Notes: generated from the letters alone by a model not told the origin. A stretch of DNA of 64,000 nucleotides from Gracilimonas sp040882225 (GCA_040882225.1 JBBEBR010000014.1:186001-250000), one strand, 5' to 3'; shown: positions 17,499-25,115, counted from the stretch's first letter. Made by a program: numbers and translations.

Positions 17499-17574
17499 AG
17501 GAGAGAATGCCAGAGTATATTAAAGCCCGTTCAATCTGCAGCAGAAAAGAATTATAAGTTAATGATCGAATTAT

Positions 17575-17739
17575 TCAGGAAGCTGGAAGAGTAGAGTTGT
17601 GCTTGAATTCCTGAACGACCTCACGACGGATTTGATCTGCTCTTTTTTTAGGAATATGAATACCTTCAATCCGAAAAGAAGCTCGTTGAGACTTCATAGC
17701 TTTTCGTGAAATTGCCTCGATATTTTTCTTTTTTTCCAT
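17575..17739 (-). CDS. small VbhA-like antitoxin candidate inside the fused ORF
   Basis: 54 residues from ATG at 17739, in frame with the truncated ParE ORF. The core SRKAMKSQRASFRIEGIHIP resembles the N.A.ASF.lEG..P motif of VbhA-type antitoxins that inhibit Fic toxins. No Fic gene is next to it. It may be the intact remainder of a second toxin-antitoxin gene brought in by the deletion that truncated parE. Recognition is by motif only. Confidence 0.35.
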   Translation of the reverse strand: MEKKKNIEAISRKAMKSQRASFRIEGIHIPKKRADQIRREVVQEFKHNSTLPAS

Positions 17740-17892
17740 GTCAGTAAAATAACAAATTTTGAGTAGAATTTCTGTTTTGGCAAGCATAATAATGCCCATG
17801 AAAAAGTCACCAAGGCCAACAACCTGTTCTTCGTAATATTCGGAAGTTTCAAAAAATTCTTTTTTGGCTGCTGAATGAAACTTAATGGTCAT
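17575..17892 (-). pseudogene. truncated ParE/RelE-family toxin fused to unrelated sequence
   Basis: The first 37 or so residues match a ParE toxin N-terminus (IKFHSAAKKEFFETSEYYEEQVVGLGDFF). The following 60-70 residues that should hold the catalytic or gyrase-binding core are absent. The frame instead runs through IIMLAKTEILLKICYFTD into a VbhA-like sequence beginning at the internal ATG 17739. This looks like a deletion junction near 17790. ATG at 17892 overlaps the stop of the upstream antitoxin by 4 nt, the normal antitoxin-toxin arrangement. The toxin is very likely inactive. Confidence 0.65.
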
Positions 17893-18122
17893 TTCTGAAG
17901 ACGTTCTCTGGCTTCTTTTAGAACATCAGTAGCCGAGTGGAGGGAAGCTTTACCAGATTTAAGAGACTCTTTCCTTTTTTGAACTTCATCAATCCAGGCC
18001 TGTTCTATTTCGGAATCAATCTTACCATGAATGCTTTGCAATAATTTGTCAGCCAGACGAGCTTTACTCTTTCGGTCAAGATTTAGGGCGGAATTTTCGA
18101 TCTCTTTAATGTCAGTAATCAT
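17889..18122 (-). CDS. addiction-module antitoxin (Unstab_antitox type)
   Basis: 77 residues matching the small acidic/basic antitoxins paired with ParE/RelE toxins: LDRKSKARLADKLLQSIH near the start, then EIEQAWIDEVQKRKESLKSGKASL, typical of PF09720 (W and SGK residues kept). It overlaps the toxin remnant start by 4 nt. Divergent from vapB across about 180 nt. It still has an open frame although its toxin is broken. Confidence 0.75.
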   Translation of the reverse strand: MITDIKEIENSALNLDRKSKARLADKLLQSIHGKIDSEIEQAWIDEVQKRKESLKSGKASLHSATDVLKEARERLQK

Positions 18123-18254
18123 AGAAGAAGTATTTAGTTTACCTGAATCTAATTAATACTTAAGAGAACTGGAAGTGAGAAGCATTATTGTAGTGGGTAA
18201 TTGTCGGAAGAGAGGCGGGCACCAGTGATCAATACGTTTGGGTTTTACAAGTTG

Positions 18255-18281
18255 TGTGTATAAATTGATAAAAATTACACA
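18255..18281. promoter_or_regulatory. putative VapB operator upstream of vapBC
   Basis: Inverted repeat TGTGTA at 18255-18260 and TACACA at 18276-18281, 15 nt apart in an A+T-rich spacer, ending 20 nt before the vapB start. TA operons usually autorepress through such sites. Seen in sequence; the function is inferred. Confidence 0.4.
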
Positions 18282-18301
18282 TGATCTAAATCAGTAAAAT
18301 T

Positions 18302-18499
18302 ATGAGAACGAATGTAGTGATTGATGACGAATTGATGGATGAAGCCTTGAAAGTGAGTGGATTGAAAACGAAAAAAGATGCTGTGGAAGAAGGCTTGAAA
18401 TTGTTAGTGCAGCGCAAAAAACAAGAAAAGATCAAAGAATTGCGCGGAAAGTTAGACTGGAAAGGCGATTTAGAGGACATGAGGACTGACGAGAAGTGA
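18302..18499 (+). CDS. vapB: VapB-family antitoxin
   Basis: 65 residues. The N-terminal ribbon-helix-helix RTNVVIDDELMDEALKVSGLKTKKDAVEEGL is typical of VapB antitoxins of the DUF2191 type. The C-terminal tail (KLDWKGDLEDMRTDEK) would wrap the VapC active site. The stop overlaps the vapC GTG start as GTGA, so the two are translationally coupled. Confidence 0.85.
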   Translation: MRTNVVIDDELMDEALKVSGLKTKKDAVEEGLKLLVQRKKQEKIKELRGKLDWKGDLEDMRTDEK

Positions 18500-18891
18500 T
18501 TTTAGTAGATACCAGCGTATGGATTGATTATTTCAACGGTTTAGAAAACAAACAAACCGAATGTCTCGACCGAATCCTTTCGGAGCATTTAGTTCTTGTG
18601 GGAGATATTATTCTTACTGAAATTCTACAAGGTTTTGATAGCGACAAAGAGTTCAGATTAGCCAAACAAGCTCTTGATCCCTTAGACTGCGTTCATCTCG
18701 GAGGGAAATTACTGGCAATAAAAGCGGCATCTAATTTTCGTTACCTAAGATCAAAAGGTTTAACCATTCGCAAAACCATAGATATGCTCATTGCAAGCTG
18801 GTGCATCGACCATGAAGTGGAGCTGCTGCATAATGATAAAGACTTCGATCAGATAGCAACCCAATTGCCATTAAAGATTTATAAGGATTGA
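18496..18891 (+). CDS. vapC: VapC-family PIN-domain ribonuclease toxin
   Basis: 131-residue PIN domain with the acidic catalytic residues visible: D5 in VDTSVWID, E42 in LTEILQGF, D96 in KTIDMLIASW and D114/D116 near NDKDFD. Full length and uninterrupted, the only intact toxin among the four toxin loci in the window. Start GTG at 18496 inside the vapB stop. An attC-like site begins 9 nt after its stop. Confidence 0.88.
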   Translation: MILVDTSVWIDYFNGLENKQTECLDRILSEHLVLVGDIILTEILQGFDSDKEFRLAKQALDPLDCVHLGGKLLAIKAASNFRYLRSKGLTIRKTIDMLIASWCIDHEVELLHNDKDFDQIATQLPLKIYKD

Positions 18892-18899
18892 AGTTGTAC

Positions 18900-19007
18900 A
18901 TCTAACGACCCAGTACATAATCCCAGAATAAACCACTAAAATTTTAAAACAAGCAACACAGGAAACCAACGGCACGTCCGCGCGTCCCCGGTTGATGCGC
19001 TTATTAT
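18900..19007. repeat. attC-like site B (integron cassette recombination site candidate)
   Basis: On the minus strand it runs from the higA stop region (GCATAATAAGCGCATCAACCGGGG) to GTTAGAT at 18906-18900, which fits the GTTRRRY core. It is imperfectly palindromic and shares GTTGATGCGCTT[G/A]TTA, a [C/T]GCGNCC-type middle and an ATTTTAG..GTTTAT 3' part with site A (19648-19752). It separates convergent higA and vapC. The RYYYAAC end on the higA side is imperfect. Confidence 0.42.
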
Positions 19008-19294
19008 GCCTGAACTGTTTTTAGCGCGGCTATTTCTTTGCTTGGGCGATGAGAGGATAAATCGTACATCGATTGCAGATTTAGCCAGAACTCGGGAGAC
19101 GTATTTAATGCTTTGGATAGCAACCAGGCTGTATCCGAGGAAATACCTCTTTTCCCTCGTACAATTTCATTAATACGTTGAATGGGAATATCCAGATGAT
19201 CCGCTAACTCTTTCTGTGTTAGATCCATAGGTTCAAGATATTCCTTCAGCAGGATAGTTCCGGGATGTCTGGTAACTCGGTTTTGGGGAATCAT
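19004..19294 (-). CDS. higA: HigA-family antitoxin (XRE helix-turn-helix)
   Basis: 96 residues: RHPGTILLKEYLEPMDLTQKELADHLDIPIQRINEIVRGKRGISSDTAWLLSKALNTSPEFWLNLQ is the standard HigA/VapI profile, with the helix-turn-helix at about 26-47. It neutralises HigB and represses the operon. It lies 12 nt downstream of the frameshifted higB. The stop codon lies within attC-like site B, as often seen for cassette genes. Confidence 0.9.
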   Translation of the reverse strand: MIPQNRVTRHPGTILLKEYLEPMDLTQKELADHLDIPIQRINEIVRGKRGISSDTAWLLSKALNTSPEFWLNLQSMYDLSSHRPSKEIAALKTVQA

Positions 19295-19306
19295 GGTGTT
19301 TACCTT

Positions 19307-19595
19307 TTAGTGATAGTCAACAATGGTAACATCAAAAGCATTGGAATCTTGCCAACGGAAGACGATTCTCCACTGTGCATTAATCCGAATACTATGATAT
19401 TCTTTATAGTCTCCACGCAATGCTCTAACCTGTTACCTGGAGGTGACCGTAAATCATCTAAAGAGGTCGCCGCATTCAGTATATCCAGTTTGTAAATGGC
19501 TGAATCAAGAAGTTGAGTTGGCAGCCTACGAACCTTGCTACTTGAAATCCCATGAAACAAGTCTGACGTTGCTTTGTCTTCAATGATTTGATCAT
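19307..19595 (-). pseudogene. higB: HigB toxin gene broken by two single-base frameshifts
   Basis: Translating in stages from ATG at 19595 gives MIKSLK, then after a lost base near 19581 DKATSDLFHGISSSKVRRLP, and on to DDLRSPPGNRLE. After a second lost base near 19424 come ALRGDYKEYHSIRINAQWRIVFRW and a stop at 19307. The combined product is a canonical HigB (RelE-superfamily mRNA interferase) of about 95 residues directly ahead of higA. Both lesions are one base short at G/A runs, so real decay and assembly error are both possible. A longer TTG-initiated frame from 19656 exists but has a non-HigB tail. Confidence 0.8.
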
Positions 19596-19647
19596 TCTTT
19601 AAGCTAATGGATTGACGGTATCCATGCAACGAAATTGTTCTGTGAAG

Positions 19648-19752
19648 GTATAACAAGCGGAGATTATGGATTGATAAACGGCTAAAATCTCATAACAAGC
19701 AACTCTGGAATCGAAACCTCGTCCGCATCCCCAGTTGATGCGCTTGTTAGAC
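19648..19752. repeat. attC-like site A (integron cassette recombination site candidate)
   Basis: On the minus strand it begins with GTCTAAC (fits RYYYAAC) at 19752-19746, which contains the stop codon of the upstream nuclease-like gene. It continues AAGCGCATCAACTGG and ends with GCTTGTTATAC at 19654-19648. TAACAAGCG and CGCTTGTTA at the two ends are exactly complementary (9 bp); an internal GCTTGTTA near 19693 allows a shorter version of about 60 bp. Inner CAACTGG/CCAGAGTTG arms pair with extra unpaired bases, as in attC hairpins. Confidence 0.5.
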
Positions 19753-20505
19753 ATTTTGAGAATATTGTTTCTTCCAAGAAAGGTATAATTGTAGTTCTTC
19801 ATGATACTTATGAGAAGTCAATTGACAAACCTGTTCCCATGAAATACTAGAGTATTTAACATTTCCCATTTCTTTTATTTCTGTTAAATGATTAGATAGA
19901 TTTAATTCAACAACTACAAAATTCTTAATACCTGGATATATTTTTTCTCCATAGTTATTCAAAAAATCCAATCTTAATTGAATTTGGTTGCGATCTTTAT
20001 TTTTACCTTGTCTTATGCCAATTGAAGATTTCCACTTAGCTTCACCCAAAACGAGAGTATCACTTGTTTGGATTAAAAAATCAATTTCTGGACCACCAGG
20101 AACTAAAGTTTCAGGGTGAGGTACACGTCTCCACAAAGAGATTTCAGAATGTTTGACAGCAAATGGATTTAAACCTGATAAATTCAAAAAATCATGAACG
20201 AATTTATTTCGGTCTTCCGCTGGTAAATAAGAAGCTGTTCCAAAAATACTCCAAGTGATTGCATCTTCACTATGAATAGATTGCAAATCGGAATAATAAC
20301 TTAATGTTGAAGTTAATACTTCTAATTCTTCATTGATAAATTTATTTTGGTGAATACTTTTATATAGTTTTTGTACAATTTCAGAAGATGGCCATGGATT
20401 TACGTCGCCACGAACTAAATTATCGTAAGGATTTTGAAACGCGTAAACTCCACCTTTACTTTGACAAATTCCTACATTTTCACCAAGCCAATTTTCTATT
20501 ACCAT
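19747..20505 (-). CDS. PD-(D/E)XK nuclease-like hypothetical protein
   Basis: 252 residues without signal or membrane segments. The central part reads PGGPEIDFLIQTSDTLVLGEAKWKSSIG (138-162). D142 with E155-x-K157 fits a PD-(D/E)XK nuclease active site. The first 130 residues are unrecognised. It follows a membrane-protein gene by 6 nt and both sit between attC-like ends, so the two look like one mobile cassette. Defence or DNA-processing is a reasonable guess but not demonstrated. Confidence 0.6.
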   Translation of the reverse strand: MVIENWLGENVGICQSKGGVYAFQNPYDNLVRGDVNPWPSSEIVQKLYKSIHQNKFINEELEVLTSTLSYYSDLQSIHSEDAITWSIFGTASYLPAEDRNKFVHDFLNLSGLNPFAVKHSEISLWRRVPHPETLVPGGPEIDFLIQTSDTLVLGEAKWKSSIGIRQGKNKDRNQIQLRLDFLNNYGEKIYPGIKNFVVVELNLSNHLTEIKEMGNVKYSSISWEQVCQLTSHKYHEELQLYLSWKKQYSQNV

Positions 20506-20511
20506 ATTATA

Positions 20512-21168
20512 TCAATTTCGTGGTTCTACTGTAGTAGTTATAAGACCGCCATAGTTAGTTAAACTAATTTTTTTATCATTAATATAACTTTCTAAAGGTT
20601 GATTGGGCGAATTCCTGATTTTAATTAAAGCATTCACAGCCCAATCTGCTGCATCTTTCGAATTTGGGAATATGGCTCGTATAAATCTTAAAAAATAATC
20701 CAAATTTTCAGTATTTGCTGTTTGATTGTTTGAAAAACCGACAAGAATGGTAGTCTTTGAAATATTTTCTTTATCACCGATTATTTCAAGCATTGAGACA
20801 CCGTTGGAAGAAGTGCCCATATATCTTTGCTCACCACTATAGGTTGAAGATTCTTCCAATTCAAAATCTGTTGATAAATAATCCATTACTTGATTGTATG
20901 AAACTCCAAGTTTTGAGTTTTTTGGACTAATTTCAGCTTCATTAATGGCTGATTGGACAGCCTGTTTATTGTGTGGGTCATCACTATTCCATACACCTAT
21001 AACCAAAAAACCAATAATTAATGACCAACCAACTTTCCAACCTTTAGAAATGGTTTGGGATTTCCATAAGGCATAAATACCGACAGGAAAGAAGAAGAAT
21101 ATTAAAAGCCCAACAACTACCTTATTGTCGTACCATTTATTGTATTGACCATCATCTGAATATTCCAT
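20512..21168 (-). CDS. hypothetical membrane protein with two N-terminal helices
   Basis: 218 residues. Two hydrophobic helices at about 17-35 (VVVGLLIFFFFPVGIYALW) and 47-60 (GWSLIIGFLVIGVW) are followed by a soluble 150-residue domain (YNQVMDYLSTDFELEESSTYSG...). I do not recognise that domain. The gene ends 6 nt before the nuclease-like gene and is probably its operon partner. A GTTAGGC box lies about 30 nt upstream of its start. Confidence 0.6.
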   Translation of the reverse strand: MEYSDDGQYNKWYDNKVVVGLLIFFFFPVGIYALWKSQTISKGWKVGWSLIIGFLVIGVWNSDDPHNKQAVQSAINEAEISPKNSKLGVSYNQVMDYLSTDFELEESSTYSGEQRYMGTSSNGVSMLEIIGDKENISKTTILVGFSNNQTANTENLDYFLRFIRAIFPNSKDAADWAVNALIKIRNSPNQPLESYINDKKISLTNYGGLITTTVEPRN

Positions 21169-21196
21169 GAATTTAAACCCCGATTTAATTTTAGGT

Positions 21197-21203
21197 GCCT
21201 AAC
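21197..21203 (-). other. isolated GTTAGGC core box at the island edge
   Basis: The minus strand reads TTTGTTAGGC, a perfect GTTRRRY core (complement GCCTAAC at 21197-21203), immediately upstream of the membrane-protein/nuclease cassette. A full attC or attI partner is not seen on its far side. A 7-mer alone is weak; its position is what makes it worth listing. Confidence 0.3.
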
Positions 21204-21380
21204 AAATCAACGATGAACATTTCATCTTCCGGTGAATGTATATAATTCAAAACTAATATGAATTACGATTTCTTATAAGCTCATAATTATAATGAAACTG
21301 TTCAATAAAATGATTCAGATAAAACCTATGCATCCATCCTTTAGTGGCTATATCTTTCCTCAAATTCAAAACAGCCGCCA

Positions 21381-22562
21381 TTGAAAGAACAATTTCTAAA
21401 ATTTGTAGCACAAACAAGTGATGCGCCCATCGGACTGGAAATCAGTCACGCGGAAGGGCCTTTCATTTTTACCACTGATGGAAAACGCTACATCGATTTT
21501 ATTTCGGGAATAGCCGTTAGCAGTCTTGGCCACCGACATCCCAAGGTAATTGAAGCCATAAAGGCACAGATCGATAAACATCTGCATGTGATGGTGTATG
21601 GTGAATTTGTGCAAAAGCCACAGGTGGAATTCGCGGAGTTACTGACCGCACAATTGCCCGAAAAATTGAATCAGGTTTATTTTGTGAACAGCGGAACCGA
21701 GGCCACAGAAGGTGCGCTAAAACTCGCTAAGAAGAGCACAGGCAGGACTAAGCTGGTGGCCTTCAAAAACAGCTATCATGGCGATACTCATGGTTCTTTG
21801 AGCGTAACGGGCCGGGATGTTTACCGTGATCCATATTTGCCTTTGTTACCGGATGTGCATTTCCTGGATTTCAACTTGGATGACGGTTTGGAGCAAATCG
21901 ATTCCAAAACTGCGGCAGTGATTATGGAGCCGATTCAGGGCGAGGGCGGCATCATCCCCGCAAAAAAAGAATGGTTGCAGAAAGTCCGCCAAAAGTGTGA
22001 TGAAGCCGGCGCTCTTCTGATTTTTGATGAAATCCAAAGCGGTTTCGGCAGAACGGGTAAGCTTTTCGCTTTCGAACATTATGGCGTGGTGCCTGATATC
22101 CTTTGTTTGGCAAAAGCCATGGCAGGAGGAATGCCGATGGGCGCTTTTGTTTCCTCTTCGGAGATTTTTCAGGCCTTCAAATATGATCCGCCGTTAAATC
22201 ATGTCACCACATTTGGCGGCCATCCGGTAAGCGCCGCCGCAGCCTTTGCGAATCTGACCGAATTGTTGAATGGCAATTATTTAAGCAGGGCAAAAGAGAT
22301 AGAGGAAAAGGTTAAATCCCGGTTAAAAGGGAAGGGGATTGTGGAAGTCCGCGGAATGGGAGCGATGCTGGGATTGCAGCTGGAAAGCAAAAAACTGACT
22401 CAGAAAGTAGTGGAAGAGTGCTTCGAAAAAGGAATTTTATTGGGATGGACCCTTCACTCCGATACGCTCATCCGCCTCGCTCCGCCGCTTATAATTGATG
22501 ATGAATTGCTGGATGAAGTGCTGGATGCGATTATGGAAGAAATTTTGAATGTTGATTTTTGA
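21381..22562 (+). CDS. class III PLP aminotransferase (acetylornithine/4-aminobutyrate-type)
   Basis: 393 residues with the full fold type I class III signature: NSGTEATEGALKLAKK at about 103, SYHGDTHGSLS, the aspartate of LIFDEIQSGFGRTG (about 216), and the PLP lysine K245 in LCLAKAMAGGMPMGA. TTG at 21381 is the only start before conserved sequence. Substrate uncertain: ornithine, acetylornithine, GABA or another omega-amino acid. A separate, more typical ArgD is at 61178-62350, and the next gene is a succinate-semialdehyde-type dehydrogenase, so a GABA-shunt role is possible. Confidence 0.8.
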   Translation: MKEQFLKFVAQTSDAPIGLEISHAEGPFIFTTDGKRYIDFISGIAVSSLGHRHPKVIEAIKAQIDKHLHVMVYGEFVQKPQVEFAELLTAQLPEKLNQVYFVNSGTEATEGALKLAKKSTGRTKLVAFKNSYHGDTHGSLSVTGRDVYRDPYLPLLPDVHFLDFNLDDGLEQIDSKTAAVIMEPIQGEGGIIPAKKEWLQKVRQKCDEAGALLIFDEIQSGFGRTGKLFAFEHYGVVPDILCLAKAMAGGMPMGAFVSSSEIFQAFKYDPPLNHVTTFGGHPVSAAAAFANLTELLNGNYLSRAKEIEEKVKSRLKGKGIVEVRGMGAMLGLQLESKKLTQKVVEECFEKGILLGWTLHSDTLIRLAPPLIIDDELLDEVLDAIMEEILNVDF

Positions 22563-22570
22563 ATTAGGCC

Positions 22571-23233
22571 TTTGTCATCTTGAGCGCGTGGTAGGTAGCG
22601 AAGGATCCAAAATACTGCAATCGGGAAATAATTTTAAATTTTGAATCTAAAATTTTTAATTAAAAAGCATGTGAGATCCCTCTCGTTCAACGGTATTCCA
22701 TCAATACTATGTGGGCGATTCGGGATGACAAATGAGGCCTTTGTGAAAGCACCTCCTCTGTCTCCTCCTAAAGGAGGAGGACTCGTTGATTGAGTCTGGG
22801 AGGATGAAAAATGCCAAACTTTACTTCTTTGTCATCTTGAGCGCGTGGTAGGTAGCGAAGGATTTTCCAGCAGAACGCGAAAGATCTCAAGTTCAGCCAA
22901 GTGGCATTAAAATAGAATGTGAGATCCCTCTCGTTCAGCGGTATTCACCTCAACAGATGTACGCGCGATTCGGGATGACAAATGGGGGCCTTTGTGAAAG
23001 CACCTCCTCTGTCTCCTCCTAAAGGAGGAGGACTCGTTGATTGAGTCTGGGAGGATGAAAAATGCGAAACTTCTCTTCTTTGTCATCTTGAGCGCGTTGA
23101 AAGTAACGAAGGATTTTCCAGCAGAACGCGAAAGATCTCAAGTTCGGTAAAGTGGTATTAAAATAGAATGTGAGATCCCTCTCGTTCAACGGTATTTACC
23201 TCAACAGATGTGCGCGCGATTCGGGATGACAAA
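22571..23233. repeat. three tandem MITE/REP-like units
   Basis: Units start at 22571, 22828 and 23079 with TTTGTCATCTTGAGCGCG and end at 22732, 22982 and 23233 with CGGGATGACAAA, so each has inverted termini (TTTGTCATC/GATGACAAA). Inside are GTGAGATCCCTCTCGTTCA and a GGTATT block. Copies two and three are nearly identical; copy one has a different left interior that includes a TTTAAATTTTGAAT stretch. The period is 251-257 nt. They fill most of the 804-nt gap, in which I see no gene. Confidence 0.85.
22738..23064. repeat. second repeat type interleaved with the tandem units
   Basis: Near-identical 77-nt blocks at 22738-22814 and 22988-23064 contain a palindrome (CTCCTCCTAAAGGAGGAG) followed by ACTCGTTGATTGAGTCTGGG and AGGATGAAAAATGC. 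They lie between the MITE-like units, so the whole ~250-bp composite was duplicated in tandem. Confidence 0.8.
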
Positions 23234-23366
23234 TGAGGGGCTTGTATCATTTTGATGACAATAAGAGTAAGGAGTCAGAATTTCCGCCCAAAATCAGAAA
23301 TGATTCCAGATCACTATATTGTTATGCAAATCAATGGAATCAATGAAATCCTACTAATCTGCGATT

Positions 23367-24728
23367 ATGAAAACAATAAATCCATCTACCGGCGAAATCA
23401 TCAAAAAATATGAAGCCATGAGTTTTGAGGAGGTGGATGGCATCATCAAAAAAGCTCAGGAAGCGCAGGAAGAATGGAGACCGAAAAGCTTTGAAGAAAG
23501 AGCTGATTACTTGCGTAAAATCGCCGAGGGGTTAAGATCTCAAAAAGAGGAGCTAAGCCGAATAATGGCCGAAGAAATGGGAAAGCCTCTAAAACAGGGA
23601 GTAAGCGAAGTTGAGAAATGCGCGTGGGTTTGTGAATATTATGCCGAGAAAGCCGCGGATTTTTTAGCTGATGAGGATGTGGAAACAGAAGCATCAAAAA
23701 GTTATGTCACTTTTAAACCTCTGGGCGTGGTGCTTTCCATTATGCCTTGGAATTTTCCGCTTTGGCAGCTTTTCAGATTTGCGGCACCGGGATTGATGGC
23801 CGGAAATGCGATTATCTTAAAACACTCCGAAAATTCCACAGGATGTGCTTTAAAAACGGAAGAACTCATTCACTCCGCAGGGATTCCAAAAGATTTATTC
23901 CGAACTATATTAATGCCCTCGGATAAGCTAAAACCTGTGATTCAACACGATGGAATAGCTGCGGTAACTCTCACCGGAAGTACGAAAGCAGGAAAAGCGG
24001 TAGCCTCTCAAGCCGGAGAAAAGGTTAAAAAAACCGTGCTCGAACTCGGAGGAAGCGACGCCTATGTGATTTTAAAAGATGCGGATATTTCAAATGCTGC
24101 AGAAGCTTGTGTGACCTCAAGACTCATTAACAGCGGACAAAGTTGTATAGCCGCTAAACGATTTATAGTGGTGGAGGATGTATATGATGAGTTTGTGGAA
24201 AAATTCATTGAGTTGATGAAAGCCAAAAAAGTTGGCGATCCTTTCGAAGGAGGAATTGATATTGGTCCGCAGGCACGAGAAGATTTACGGGACGGACTGC
24301 ATGAACAAGTTCAGGAAAGTTTAGAAAAGGGTGCTACTCTAAAGTTAGGTGGTAAAATTCCGGAAGGAAAAGGAGCTTTTTATCCCGCTACCGTTTTGGT
24401 GGATGTAAAACCCGGTATGCCCGCCTATGATGATGAGCTTTTTGGCCCGGTTGCCGCCATCATCAAAGTAAAGGATGAAGACGAAGCCATAAAAGTCGCA
24501 AACGATACTAAATTTGGTTTGGGAGCGGCTGTATTTACCGGAGATCAGAAAAAGGGAGAAGAAATAGCGGCAAATAAGCTGGAAGCAGGCTGTTGTTTTG
24601 TGAATGATTTTGTGCGGTCTGATCCGAGATTGCCTTTTGGGGGCGTGAAGGAATCAGGCTACGGAAGGGAACTGGGGAAATATGGAATCCGGGAGTTTGT
24701 GAATGTGAAGACGGTTTATGTGGGGTAA
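23367..24728 (+). CDS. gabD: NAD(P)-dependent succinate-semialdehyde dehydrogenase family
   Basis: 453-residue aldehyde dehydrogenase. Landmarks: MPWNFPLWQ at about 126, LTGSTKAGK at about 202, catalytic E226 in LELGGSDAYV, nucleophile C260 in NSGQSCIAAKRF, and DELFGPVAAI and LPFGGVKESGYGRE at the end. The ASKSYVTFKPLGVV and KHSENSTGCAL segments fit the short succinate-semialdehyde dehydrogenase branch (Sad/GabD-like). With the upstream class III aminotransferase it could complete GABA breakdown. Substrate assignment is by family resemblance. Confidence 0.78.
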   Translation: MKTINPSTGEIIKKYEAMSFEEVDGIIKKAQEAQEEWRPKSFEERADYLRKIAEGLRSQKEELSRIMAEEMGKPLKQGVSEVEKCAWVCEYYAEKAADFLADEDVETEASKSYVTFKPLGVVLSIMPWNFPLWQLFRFAAPGLMAGNAIILKHSENSTGCALKTEELIHSAGIPKDLFRTILMPSDKLKPVIQHDGIAAVTLTGSTKAGKAVASQAGEKVKKTVLELGGSDAYVILKDADISNAAEACVTSRLINSGQSCIAAKRFIVVEDVYDEFVEKFIELMKAKKVGDPFEGGIDIGPQAREDLRDGLHEQVQESLEKGATLKLGGKIPEGKGAFYPATVLVDVKPGMPAYDDELFGPVAAIIKVKDEDEAIKVANDTKFGLGAAVFTGDQKKGEEIAANKLEAGCCFVNDFVRSDPRLPFGGVKESGYGRELGKYGIREFVNVKTVYVG

Positions 24729-24760
24729 GTAGATGCAAGGCTTAAGGTGCAAGGCGCAAG

Positions 24761-25018
24761 TCCTTCTGAGGGTACCCCCGAAGAATCTAAGCGTGAAATG
24801 GTTACCAAGTGGGAATTCAGCACCCGTTCCATCAAAGACAAGATCCTTCGCAGGTATGCTCAGGAAGACCTTGGTGGTAAATAGCCATAAAGCCTCAGAG
24901 CTCCCCAAACAAGTCCTCTGAGGGTATCCCCGAAGAATCTGAGGCTGAAATATTTGCCAGGTTGGATAAGCCCACGTTCCACCAAAGACAAGATCCTTCC
25001 CAAGTATGCTACCAAAAG
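24761..25018. repeat. two degenerate tandem copies of a ~110-150-bp repeat
   Basis: 24761-24864 and 24914-25018 share TCTGAGGGTA.CCCCGAAGAATCT, GTTCCA[T/C]CAAAGACAAGATCCTTC and A/GGTATGCT in the same order. No credible gene is present in the 387-nt gap after gabD apart from these copies. Confidence 0.75.
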
Positions 25019-25115
25019 GGACAGACAGGAAAACTTTGGGCTGACATTCAGAAAAAAAGCTTATCTCTTTAGGGAATTCCTTTATCTTTGAGCCGAACCA
25101 AATCTATTAAAAAAA

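Noticed and set aside
17455..17574. A complete third attC site after the UbiA-like gene
   Set aside because: Only the CAATAAACGGCTAAAAT half is recognisable; no matching RYYYAAC/GTTRRRY pair was found, so it is listed as a partial copy.
19300..19656. 118-residue ORF as an intact protein
   Set aside because: Its first and last thirds are out-of-frame; only the middle matches HigB, so it is annotated as a frameshifted higB instead.
22571..23233. CRISPR array
   Set aside because: The units are ~250 bp with inverted ends and there are only three; no 25-40-bp direct repeats with unique spacers are present.
24733..24921. Short ORFs on both strands between gabD and nadE
   Set aside because: They lie over a degenerate repeat and change with frame in each copy; no conserved protein.
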